From the NCBI RefSeq assembly GCF_011064595.1, contig NZ_JAALJI010000016.1, forward strand, positions 107,149 through 171,148: DNA of 64,000 nucleotides, read 5' to 3'. A program made the translations under genes and the position numbers. The stretch comes from Paludisphaera soli. GTDB lineage: Bacteria > Planctomycetota > Planctomycetia > Isosphaerales > Isosphaeraceae. Numbering within the stretch: position 1 is the first letter of the stretch; every line of letters begins with the position of its first letter. This document shows, piece by piece, positions 1 to 8,347 of the stretch. The notes under the pieces were generated by a model. The model did no database searches and was not told where the DNA came from. It saw only the letters and a program-made list of their open reading frames with translations.

Positions 1-1
1 G

Positions 2-2395
2 GCCCGCGCCGCCTCGACCGCTCGGACGCGCAAGGAGCGGCACCGGATCGGCCACGGCGAGGTCCCGCCGGGTACGCCTTCGCCCTACGCCGAGTTTTCC
101 GAGGACGGCTCGAAGCTCCTCGTCCGCACGCCGTTCACGCCCCGGCCGTTCGACCACACGATGTCGAACGTGCTGGGGCACGTTTTGGTCGTGACCAATC
201 GAGGGCTTCACACGTCGGCGAGCGTCAACGCCCAGCAGAACCGGCTCACGCCCGACTGGTCGGACGTCGTGACGAAGGAGGTCCCGTCGGAGGCCTTCTA
301 CCTCTTCGACCCGGCGACGGGCGAATGGTTCTCGCCGACCTACCACCCGCTGAATGATCCCGAGGCGGCGACGGAATCGGAGTTCGGAGTCGATGGCACG
401 GCCGTTTTCCGCATGACGAAGGGGACGATCGCGACCGAGCTGACCGCCTTCGTCCCCCCCGACGAGCCGACCGGCGTCTACCTGCTGACCGTGCGTAACC
501 GTTCCCGATCCGCCCGCCGGCTGCGGCTGGGCGTCTACTTCCAGATGGTCCTCGCCGGCCAGCCCGAGCACTCCGGTCGGCTCATCTCGAAGGTCGACGA
601 GACCCTGGGGGCGGTCTTCTTCACGAACCCTCGAAACACCTTCCGCACCGGCCCGGGGTTCGCGGCGATCTCGGGCGAGGTCGAGAAGATTGAGACGTCG
701 CGCGGGCGGTTCTTCGGTCGGCTCCGGGCCCTCGACCGTCCGCACTTCGTGCAGCACGGCGGGCCGGACGCGACCGCTGTCATCGACAATCGCCCGATCG
801 CCGGATTGCTGTCGACGCTCGACGTCCCCGCGATGGGCGAGCACACGGTGGTGGTCGTGCTGGGCCAGGCCGACGACCGTCGCGCTGCCGAGGCGGTCGT
901 CCGCAGGTTCCAGGACGTGGCCGACGCCGAGGAGTCGCTGGAAGCGACCCGCCGTTGGTGGAACGATTTCCGCGACTCGCTCCGGGTGGAGACCGAAAGC
1001 CCCGAGTTCGACGCCTACCTCGACTGGCTCAAGTACCAGGCGCTCGCCGAGCGGATCTGGTCGCGGCGGGGTTTCTACCAGGCGAGCGGCGCCTACGGCT
1101 TCCGCGACCAGCTCCAGGATTCCGTCAACCTGATCTGGGCCGACCCGGCGATCACGCGGAAACAGATCCTGCTGCACGCGTCGCAGCAGTTTTTGGAAGG
1201 CGACGTGGTCCACTGGTTCCACAGGCTGCAGGACGGCCGCACCGGGTTCGTCGGCCGCTCGCACGCCTCGGACAACCTGCTCTGGCTGGCCTGGGCCGTG
1301 GTCGATTACCTCGACGCGACCGGCGACGTCTCTCTCCTCGACGAACGCACACCCTACCTGGAGTCGGAGCAGCCCTTCGAGCCGCTGCCGAAGGGCAAGC
1401 ACGGGATGGGCTTCGACCCGATCCGCTCGACGCGGTCGGACACGGTCTACGAGCACTGCCTGCGGGCGATCGACCTGGTCCTGGATCGGCGCATGGGCGC
1501 CCACGGCCTGCCGCTGATCGGCACCGGCGACTGGAACGACGGCCTCGACGAGATCGGCAGCGAGGGGCGGGGCGAGAGCGTCTGGCTCGGCTTCTTCCTC
1601 TCGTACATCCTCCAGCGGTTCATCCCGAGGATCGCGGCCCGCGACGGGGCGCTCGGCGATCACTACACCTCCCGCCTGACCGACCTGAACGCGGCGATCG
1701 AGCGGACCTGGCGGGGCGACCGCTACCTTCGCGCGATCCACGACGACGGCACCGAGATCGGCGTGAAGGGGAGCGGCGTCTGGGAGATCGACGCCCTCAC
1801 CGCCGCCTGGGCCGTGATGGCGCGGATCGACCCCGAACGCGGGCGGATCGTCTTCGAGACGGCGCTCGCCGAACTGGAGCGCGACGACACGATCCTCCTT
1901 GGAACGCCGCCGCTCCGCGAGGACACGCACCCGTACCTGGGCCGCAGCAGCTGGTATCCCGAGGGGGTCCGCGAGAACGGCATGTACTGCCACGGCGTGC
2001 AATGGCTCGTCGGGGCCGCCCGGATTCTGGCCGATCAGGCGCGCGAGCGCGGGGACGGTGCGGCGGCCTCGGCCTACGTCGAGACGGCTTTGCGGCTCTG
2101 GAAGAAGGTCGCGGCCGTGTACCACGCGACGCCGGAGACGATCGAGACCTACGGCGGCCAGCCCAACAAGCAGGCGGCCGACATGGTGACGACGTTCGAC
2201 CCCGGCCGTATGATCTGGAATGGCTACACCGGCGCGGCGGGCTGGATGTTCCGCCAGGCGATCGAGTCGGTCCTGGGCCTGAAGCTCGCGGCGGGGGGGG
2301 CCGACCTCTCGGCCGTCGACTCCGCCGACGAGCTGGGCGACGTCCGGGTTTCGCGAAGCGTAGGTCGGGGTTCCGCGACGAGGATCGAATCATGA
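2..2395 (+). CDS. GH94 glycoside phosphorylase (cellobiose/cyclic-glucan type), 5' end outside window
   Basis: The frame is open from base 2 and runs through the first ATG at 161, so the start lies upstream of the window. The visible part begins with the beta-supersandwich region of GH94 proteins (RGLHTSASVNAQQNRLTPDW) and continues into the (alpha/alpha)6 catalytic barrel. The GTGDWNDGLDEIG motif near residue 456 (counted from the ATG at 161) holds the aspartate that acts as general acid in cellobiose and chitobiose phosphorylases. The family uses phosphate to split or build beta-glucosidic bonds; the missing N-terminus could carry further domains, as in cyclic beta-1,2-glucan synthases. The stop overlaps the next start (ATGA), so the two are translationally coupled. 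Substrate cannot be read from this fragment. Confidence 0.9.
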   Translation, partial: ARAASTARTRKERHRIGHGEVPPGTPSPYAEFSEDGSKLLVRTPFTPRPFDHTMSNVLGHVLVVTNRGLHTSASVNAQQNRLTPDWSDVVTKEVPSEAFYLFDPATGEWFSPTYHPLNDPEAATESEFGVDGTAVFRMTKGTIATELTAFVPPDEPTGVYLLTVRNRSRSARRLRLGVYFQMVLAGQPEHSGRLISKVDETLGAVFFTNPRNTFRTGPGFAAISGEVEKIETSRGRFFGRLRALDRPHFVQHGGPDATAVIDNRPIAGLLSTLDVPAMGEHTVVVVLGQADDRRAAEAVVRRFQDVADAEESLEATRRWWNDFRDSLRVETESPEFDAYLDWLKYQALAERIWSRRGFYQASGAYGFRDQLQDSVNLIWADPAITRKQILLHASQQFLEGDVVHWFHRLQDGRTGFVGRSHASDNLLWLAWAVVDYLDATGDVSLLDERTPYLESEQPFEPLPKGKHGMGFDPIRSTRSDTVYEHCLRAIDLVLDRRMGAHGLPLIGTGDWNDGLDEIGSEGRGESVWLGFFLSYILQRFIPRIAARDGALGDHYTSRLTDLNAAIERTWRGDRYLRAIHDDGTEIGVKGSGVWEIDALTAAWAVMARIDPERGRIVFETALAELERDDTILLGTPPLREDTHPYLGRSSWYPEGVRENGMYCHGVQWLVGAARILADQARERGDGAAASAYVETALRLWKKVAAVYHATPETIETYGGQPNKQAADMVTTFDPGRMIWNGYTGAAGWMFRQAIESVLGLKLAAGGADLSAVDSADELGDVRVSRSVGRGSATRIES

Positions 2396-4503
2396 GCATC
2401 GTTGCGAACGCGTTGGAGTTCTTCGGCCGCCCGGAGCGACGTCTGCTGGCCGGGCTGGCCCTGGCCATGGGGCTGGTCCCCGCGACGGCGTCGGCCGCGC
2501 CACCGGAGATCGAGCCCGGCTTCCGGTTCCCGACCGTCCCCGAGGAGCACCCGCACGCCCGGGCGCTGCTGGCGAACGCGCTGAAGTACATCGGGCCCGA
2601 GAACCGCATCTTCGACCCCGCGTCCGGCTATCCGTTCGAGGGCTGGAACCAGGACCCGGCGCGGGGGATCTACCTCCGCTCGTTCACGCAGCTGACGGCG
2701 ATCGGGCAGGGCATGGAGATCCTGGCGAACGTGGCCGCCGGCGTCTGCGAGGCGCCCTTCGTGTCGCGTCGCGAGGCGCTGGCCCTGCTGGGCCGGCAGG
2801 CTCGGACGCTTCTCGTCGATCAGTCCGACCCTCGCTTGAGCGCCGACGGGCTGCTCGGCAACTTCTTGGACCTGGCGACGGGCCGGCGGCTCGGCCCGCT
2901 GACGACCGACGTGACGTGGGACAAGCTCGCGGCGGCGATCGGCGCCGGCAAGGCCGAGGCGGCCTGGCGGGGGCTCGAAGCGAAGGGCTGGATCACGCCC
3001 CGGAAGGACGGCCGAGAGGCCGCCGTGAATCGCAAGCCGGGCTTCGGCTGGGAGCATTTCAACGGCCCGCTGGAGGCCTTCGCCGACAACGCCACGAAGC
3101 AGAAGATCATGGACGTGCTCGACGAGCGGGTCGTGATGACCGTCTTCGTCGACAACGCCAACCTGTCGTCCTCCGTCGCCCGCTGCCTGGGCGCGCTGCT
3201 GCGACCCGAGGTCGCTGAAGACCCGGAGGCCGTCGCCATCCGCAAGAGCCTGGAGACGTTCCTGGAACGCCAGGCCGAGGGCTACGCCCGGCTCTACGAC
3301 CCGGCCGCCGGCCAGTTCTACTTCGGCCGCGACGTGACCCACGACCGCCTCTTCGGCTGGAACGACCTGGAGGGGAAGTGGGTGACGGGCCACGTCGACT
3401 ACCTCGTCAACGAGTTCCGCGGCCCCGCCACGTTCATCGTCCTGCGCTACGGGATGCCGGCCGACGCGATCGCCAACCTGGGCTTCAAGATGAAGCCCTA
3501 CCGCGCCGCCGACGGCCGCTCCCGCCACGTCCTCGCCCCGTGGGAAGGCTCCGCGTTCCAGGGGCTCGGCTTCGAGCTGACGATGACCGAGCTGGAGCGG
3601 CCGAGCTGGCGGCGCCTGCTGGAGGACTTCGTCGACGTCGAGGTCGACTACTCCACGCGCCACGGCCTCCCCGGCTTCCTCTCCGAGTCGTACAGCGGCC
3701 GGGGCGAGCAGTACACCGGCTCCATCGGCATCCCCGAGGTGACCGTCGCCCCCGACCCGAGGATCACCGACGCCCCCTCGCTCTACACCATCGGCCCGGC
3801 CTACGCCGTCTCCCCCGCGAGGGTCGAGGCGTTCCTCGCCGCCCAGTGGCCCCTGATCGAAACCCTCCAGACCGACCACGGCCCCTGGGAGGGCTACCAC
3901 GCGACCGAGCGCGGGCCGATCCTGTTCCAGACCTCGGCGCACACGTTCTCGCTGATCCTGGGCCTCCTGGGGACGGCGTCCGACAACATGAAGGCCTACC
4001 TCGAATCCAGGGGTCTGCACGAAAACCTGGAGAGGATCTTCCGCCCCGGCGCGGGCGCCGACCTGCTCGCCGAGCCGGCGGCGGTCTTCGCCTGGGACGC
4101 CCCCGCGAACCCGCTCACCTCTCGTCGCGACGACCAAGGCTTCCACGTCGCCAGCCCGAAGGCCGCCGAGCCGGGCGTCGCCTTCGTCGCCCCGGCCGAC
4201 TCGGGCGTGGATCTCTCGGGGACCGTCCTCTCCCTCCGCTACCGCCTCAAATCCCCGGCCGCCCCCGCGAAGATCGCCCTCAAGCCGGTCAAGACCGAGA
4301 CCAACTCCGCCGCCGGCCTGATCGCCACCGAGCTGTTCGTCGAGCTGGCCCCGTCCAGCGACGAGGCCGAACTCCGCATCCAGCTCCCGGCGACGCCCGG
4401 CCTGGCGCGAATCAAGGAGGTCGTCCTCTCGCTCGGCCCCGACGCCAAGGGCCGGCCGCTGGAGTTGTCCATCCTCGGCCTGGCCGCCTCCCCGCCGCGC
4501 TGA
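2392..4503 (+). CDS. Secreted (alpha/alpha)6 glycosidase-like protein
   Basis: 703 residues. The start at 2392 is chosen because it overlaps the GH94 stop and gives a signal peptide (hydrophobic LLAGLALAMGLVPATASAAP). A longer open frame upstream lies inside the GH94 gene and is a shadow. Aromatic, Trp/Tyr-rich stretches such as FEGWNQDPARGIYLRSF and RHGLPGFLSESYSG resemble the glucoamylase-like/GH144 type of six-hairpin hydrolases, a fold that also occurs inside cyclic beta-1,2-glucan synthases beside a GH94 domain. The last 110 residues look like a beta-sandwich. Coupling to a GH94 enzyme suggests joint handling of a beta-glucan, with this protein acting outside the cytoplasm. The family assignment is by eye and only moderately sure. 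Confidence 0.72.
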   Translation: MSIVANALEFFGRPERRLLAGLALAMGLVPATASAAPPEIEPGFRFPTVPEEHPHARALLANALKYIGPENRIFDPASGYPFEGWNQDPARGIYLRSFTQLTAIGQGMEILANVAAGVCEAPFVSRREALALLGRQARTLLVDQSDPRLSADGLLGNFLDLATGRRLGPLTTDVTWDKLAAAIGAGKAEAAWRGLEAKGWITPRKDGREAAVNRKPGFGWEHFNGPLEAFADNATKQKIMDVLDERVVMTVFVDNANLSSSVARCLGALLRPEVAEDPEAVAIRKSLETFLERQAEGYARLYDPAAGQFYFGRDVTHDRLFGWNDLEGKWVTGHVDYLVNEFRGPATFIVLRYGMPADAIANLGFKMKPYRAADGRSRHVLAPWEGSAFQGLGFELTMTELERPSWRRLLEDFVDVEVDYSTRHGLPGFLSESYSGRGEQYTGSIGIPEVTVAPDPRITDAPSLYTIGPAYAVSPARVEAFLAAQWPLIETLQTDHGPWEGYHATERGPILFQTSAHTFSLILGLLGTASDNMKAYLESRGLHENLERIFRPGAGADLLAEPAAVFAWDAPANPLTSRRDDQGFHVASPKAAEPGVAFVAPADSGVDLSGTVLSLRYRLKSPAAPAKIALKPVKTETNSAAGLIATELFVELAPSSDEAELRIQLPATPGLARIKEVVLSLGPDAKGRPLELSILGLAASPPR

Positions 4504-4620
4504 TCGCGGGCCGTCGAGACGTTCGAAGTGGGTCGCACGCGGCGAACCCTCATACGGCGTCGGTCGTGCGGTTCGATCTTCTCCTCACGCCGATTTCGGA
4601 TGTCCATATGGAGTCTGGTC

Positions 4621-5025
4621 ATGATCGGCCGCGAACTCGCGCTTTATCGGATGGTCTCGGCCGAGGAGCTGAAGAACCTCGTCAGTGAACTGGGCGGCCG
4701 TTGGCACGTCGGAGAAGGCGGGTGCTGCCAGGGAGTCCTCGATGACGCCGGCGCGCTTGTGTGGCCTTATCCCCCCTATCCGATCGACCGATTCCCTTGC
4801 GAGCCGGAGCACCTGGCGATCATCGCGGATCACGCGACGAGCGAGCTCGTGAGCGTCCTGGAGATCGGCGTCAGCCATAACGAGGGCTCCCAGGAGCTGG
4901 CCTCGCGGGTGATCGAGATCATGCTCGGGCGGTGGGGCGGGATCGAGATCGATGAGGAATGGTTTTGCACGCCCGAGGACGCGGACTGGTTGGCGAGGTG
5001 GGACGAGGCCCGCCTCGGGCTCTGA
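4621..5025 (+). CDS. Small acidic protein of unknown function
   Basis: 134 residues with no recognised family. It is acidic, rich in Trp and Glu, and lacks a signal peptide or membrane segment, so it is probably cytoplasmic. Notable features are two adjacent cysteines in GEGGCCQG and a C-terminal stretch with EWFCTPEDADWLARWDE. A start at 4600 would add seven residues; 4621 is preferred because the sequence before it is not protein-like. It stands alone between the GH94 operon and a MITE-like element. Proteins of this size and composition are sometimes immunity proteins, but nothing here proves that. Confidence 0.6.
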   Translation: MIGRELALYRMVSAEELKNLVSELGGRWHVGEGGCCQGVLDDAGALVWPYPPYPIDRFPCEPEHLAIIADHATSELVSVLEIGVSHNEGSQELASRVIEIMLGRWGGIEIDEEWFCTPEDADWLARWDEARLGL

Positions 5026-5141
5026 AAATCCTCGATCCTCGCCCTGCCTGCCTCGCGGCCCTGAGCCTCGCGGGCGGAACTCGGGGAGGGGGGGAGGGGC
5101 GACCCGTCCCGCGGACCCTGGTCCTGCTGCCGCGTCAGGAC

Positions 5142-5151
5142 CCGACCTGCA
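5142..5151. repeat. Left copy of 10-bp direct repeat (target-site duplication)
   Basis: CCGACCTGCA occurs here and again, exactly, at 5381-5390. The two copies directly flank the inverted-repeat element between them, as a target-site duplication would. Confidence 0.6.
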
Positions 5152-5380
5152 GGGTGTAGCTCTCGATCCCGGAGTTTCGGAGAGGGGGCCGCCGTACGCT
5201 CGTGGTCCGGGCGGCCCGCCCGGACGTGGGAGCCTCGACGCCCGGGCGGGCCGCCCGGGCCACGGAGGGTCGCACGGGTCCGGATCACGGCGGGGCGGCC
5301 GGGCCGGCCGCCCCACGGGAGGCCCCGGAAGTCCCGTGCGAGCGGAGGGCCGACGAAACCCCGGGATCGAGAGCTATACC
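5152..5380. mobile_element. MITE-like non-coding element with terminal inverted repeats
   Basis: The left end (5153-5179, beginning GGTGTAGCTCTCGATCCC) is matched in inverted orientation by the right end (5354-5380, ending GGGATCGAGAGCTATACC), 25 of 27 positions. A 10-bp direct repeat flanks the pair. The inside is non-coding and strongly self-complementary: CCGGGCGGCCCGCCCGG near 5208 and its reverse complement near 5241. Size, termini and duplication fit a miniature inverted-repeat transposable element mobilised by a transposase encoded elsewhere. The family is not identifiable from the ends alone. A structured RNA gene is the alternative, but would not explain the flanking duplication. Confidence 0.6.
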
Positions 5381-5390
5381 CCGACCTGCA
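5381..5390. repeat. Right copy of 10-bp direct repeat (target-site duplication)
   Basis: Exact copy of CCGACCTGCA at 5142-5151; see the element between them. Confidence 0.6.
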
Positions 5391-5521
5391 TGGGGTCGAC
5401 CCCCAGCCGTGCGGACTTTAGGATGATGAATGATTCTTCATGGTCAATCGGGAAGGGCAGCCCCTCCGGTTGGTCACCAACGTCGTCACGCGCCGGGGGG
5501 CCTCCCTCGCGAGGTCGGCTC

Positions 5522-6478
5522 ATGAACACGATCGACTACATCTACCGCTTCGACCCCGAAAAGCCCTCGGCCAAGCCTCCGCCGCGCGACGAGGAGGCGG
5601 CGCGTCGGGTCCTGGAGGACGGCAACCGGCTGTTCTCGCAGTGGATGGAGAGCTGTCGGACGCGCACCCCGTCGCGGGGCGAGCCGCGCTACATCGTCTC
5701 GTGCAACGGCCTGGAAGTCGGCATGCCGCGGACCTACGGCGAGATGCCCCGGCAGTCGCCGTTCGCGGTGGTGGTGGGCTGCTCCGACGCCCGCGTGCCG
5801 ACGGAGATGCTCTTCGGCCAGGGCTTCAACGATCTGTTCGTGATCCGGGTGGCCGGCAACGTGATGGGCGACGTCTGCCAGGCGAGCGTCGATTTCGCGC
5901 TGGCGAACCTGAGCGAGAGCGTGCGGGTGGTGGTGGTCCTCGGCCACAGCGGCTGCGGCGCGGTGACGGCGGCGGTGGACGCCTATCTCCGGCCGCTGAA
6001 GTTCTGGTCGAAGACGGTCACGCCGATGCTGCGGTCGCTCACCCAGAGCCTCTTCGTCGCCGTCCGCGAGGCCGCGAACGGCCTCAAGGAGGTCTGGGGC
6101 CACGACGCGGCCGACGCGCCGGGGTATCGGGAGGCCCTGATCGAATCGGCCGTCTGCATCAACGCGGCCCAGGCCGCCTTCGGCCTCCGCCAGGAGGTGG
6201 AGGGGACCGGCAAGTGGGAGGTGGAGGTCCTCTACGGCGTGCACAACATCCGCAACCATCAGGTCTGCATGCCCGTCGACCCCTCCGCCCCGCGTTGCGA
6301 CGAGAACGTTCGACTCGCCTCCGCCCCGTCGAACCCCAAGGAGTTCCACGCCCTCGCCGTCCAGATGGCGCGCATCCTCAAACGCGACGATCCCTGCCTC
6401 GCCCCCAAAACGATCGCCCCCCCCGTCGAGGTCGCCCCCGTCCCGGGCGAGGCCGTTTCCGGAACGCGTGTCCAGTAA
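5522..6478 (+). CDS. Beta-class carbonic anhydrase
   Basis: 318 residues. It interconverts CO2 and bicarbonate. The zinc ligands and catalytic dyad of the beta class are all present: Cys87-Ser-Asp89-Ala-Arg91 (GCSDARVP) and His142-Ser-Gly-Cys145 (GHSGCGAVTA). It is longer than the usual 200-230 residues because of an N-terminal 80-residue extension, an insert between the ligand region and the C-terminal beta strand, and a Pro-rich tail. No signal peptide is seen, so it is probably cytoplasmic. The start at 5522 follows a GAGGT ribosome site; upstream in-frame codons lie in the MITE-like region. It is a single gene, convergent with the next operon. Confidence 0.93.
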   Translation: MNTIDYIYRFDPEKPSAKPPPRDEEAARRVLEDGNRLFSQWMESCRTRTPSRGEPRYIVSCNGLEVGMPRTYGEMPRQSPFAVVVGCSDARVPTEMLFGQGFNDLFVIRVAGNVMGDVCQASVDFALANLSESVRVVVVLGHSGCGAVTAAVDAYLRPLKFWSKTVTPMLRSLTQSLFVAVREAANGLKEVWGHDAADAPGYREALIESAVCINAAQAAFGLRQEVEGTGKWEVEVLYGVHNIRNHQVCMPVDPSAPRCDENVRLASAPSNPKEFHALAVQMARILKRDDPCLAPKTIAPPVEVAPVPGEAVSGTRVQ

Positions 6479-6646
6479 TACGCCGCGCCTCGTGGCCATG
6501 GCCGGGCTCTCGACCCGAACGCCGGGATCGGCCGCGTCGATGACCCGGATCTGCCAGGCGCCGTCGGCGAGGGGTGCGAGCCTGGCGCGGCTCATCGGCT
6601 GCGGTGGGCTCTGCACGCAGGGCATGGCCTCGCGCGACGGGCCGTT

Positions 6647-8347
6647 TCAGGGCACGTTGCGGTCGAGCTTCAGCAGGAGCCGCTCGACGCGATGGACGAC
6701 CTCGACGTCCTTGTCGCGGAGGGCCTCCTCCAGCGCGGGGACGGCGGCGGGGCCGAGGGTGAAGAGTCGCGCCTCCGCCTCTTCGCGCGACTTCCAGGCG
6801 GGGTCGCCGAGCTGCTTGACGAGCACCTTGGCGCGGTCCTGGAGTCGCGGGTCGACGCCGTGGATCACGATCAGCGGGACGCGCGTGAGCTTCTTCGGGG
6901 TCGGGAAGACGTCGAGGGGCACGGCCTCGTCGATCGCCTCGCGGGAGATCCGGGCCAGGACGATCAGCTCGCCGGGCTCGAACAGGTCCTTGGCGTAGCG
7001 TTCCAGCAGCATGGCGACGAGGTCCTTGCGGAGACCCTGGCCCTCCAGCCGGCGGGCCAGGGCGTCGCGGGTAAACTCGCGGTACGAGGGGTCGGGCCCC
7101 TTGAGGGGCTGCGACATGCCGAGCTTGACGGGGGGCCCCTCGACGGGGCCGCCGGTCTTCTCGGCCGCCTCGGCGAGGCGGGCGGCGGTGGTGACGAACA
7201 GCCGGCCCTCCTCGGTGACGCGGTAACTGAGGCCGACGCCCCCCAGCAGGTCGGCCAGGGCGTCGCGCGCGGGGACGTCGGCCGCTTTCAACTCCGTCGG
7301 CTCGTCGACCTTGATCTTCTCCTTGGCGAGCGTCTCGTCGTCGAACTGCAACCGGAGCCGGGCCTGCTGGGCGACCATCCCCAGCAGCTCGCGACGGGGG
7401 GCCGACGCGACGGCCAGGCTGATCGGCCGGTTGAGGAACTGGTCGACGCGGGCGCGGATCTCGGCGTCTCCCTCGGCGGGCAGGGGGGCGGGGGCGTCGT
7501 CCTTGGGCTTCTTCGGCTCGGCCTTGTCGGCGTCCTTGAACAGCTCCTCGGCCTGCTTCGCGGGGTCGGGCTTCTCAGCGGCCTCGCCCTTCTTCTCGGC
7601 GGCCTTCCCCTCGGCCTCGGCCTTACCGCCGTCGGCGTCGACGGCGGCCGCGCTGGGGAGTTCGTCGAGCCAGCCGACGCGGAATCCGTCCTGGGACGGC
7701 GCGATCACGGCCACGTCGACGAGGCGGCGGTTGGTCATGTTTTGCAGCGTGTATTCATCGGGCCCGCCCTTGACTCGCACGGGGATCGGCAGGGTCAGCT
7801 CGGCGTCGTAGGCGAGGAACCGCTCGAAGCGCGACTCGTTCCGGAGGTAGAGCGCCGACGGGGTCGTCCGAAGCGCGGCCAGGACGCCGCCGTCGTCGGG
7901 GAGGTAGCTGGGGGGGATGCCGGCGGGGGGCTCGGCGGTCAGCTCGGAGCCGAACCAGCGGATCCGCCCGGTGTGCTCCTTGCCGGCCGGCCAGTGGGCG
8001 AGGAAGCTCCCCTTCTTGATCTTCAGGTCTACGTCCAGGTCCCGGCAGGGGTCGCCGAAGAACTGGACGAAGCCGACCGGCGCGATGGGGAAGCGTCCCT
8101 CCAGATCCTTGTCGTCGAGCTTCGGCCGGCTCGTCCCCACGACGCCGGGCAGGGCGTTGCGGTAGAACTTGGAGGCGTTGAGCGTGGTCTGCGACGGGTT
8201 GCCGACCCAGATCGAGACGTCGACCACCTCGACCGGCGATTGCGCCTCGGTGTCGTCTCGCGGCTTCGGAGCGGGCTCCTCGGCGGCGGCGGGGGAGACG
8301 ATCGAGAGCGTGAGGAGCGCGACGGTCAGGCGCAAACGCATCATCAT
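6647..8347 (-). CDS. Secreted protein with STN-like segment and HEAT-type C-terminus
   Basis: 566 residues with a signal peptide ending near SPAAAEEP. Three parts are visible: an N-terminal domain of unknown fold, a Lys/Glu/Ala-rich linker (about residues 225-270), and a C-terminal half. That half has a stretch resembling the secretin/TonB short N-terminal domain (ALADLLGGVGLSYRVTEEGR) and a final HEAT-like helix pair (LFTLGPAAVPALEEALRDKD). It is the last gene of the long minus-strand operon and overlaps the previous stop by four bases, so it is translationally coupled. An envelope role is inferred from the signal peptide; no specific function is recognised. Confidence 0.75.
   Translation of the reverse strand: MMMRLRLTVALLTLSIVSPAAAEEPAPKPRDDTEAQSPVEVVDVSIWVGNPSQTTLNASKFYRNALPGVVGTSRPKLDDKDLEGRFPIAPVGFVQFFGDPCRDLDVDLKIKKGSFLAHWPAGKEHTGRIRWFGSELTAEPPAGIPPSYLPDDGGVLAALRTTPSALYLRNESRFERFLAYDAELTLPIPVRVKGGPDEYTLQNMTNRRLVDVAVIAPSQDGFRVGWLDELPSAAAVDADGGKAEAEGKAAEKKGEAAEKPDPAKQAEELFKDADKAEPKKPKDDAPAPLPAEGDAEIRARVDQFLNRPISLAVASAPRRELLGMVAQQARLRLQFDDETLAKEKIKVDEPTELKAADVPARDALADLLGGVGLSYRVTEEGRLFVTTAARLAEAAEKTGGPVEGPPVKLGMSQPLKGPDPSYREFTRDALARRLEGQGLRKDLVAMLLERYAKDLFEPGELIVLARISREAIDEAVPLDVFPTPKKLTRVPLIVIHGVDPRLQDRAKVLVKQLGDPAWKSREEAEARLFTLGPAAVPALEEALRDKDVEVVHRVERLLLKLDRNVP

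Noticed and set aside
2224..4146. Minus-strand frame opposite the secreted hydrolase-like gene
   Set aside because: Shadow composition; the opposite frame has a signal peptide and aromatic motifs.
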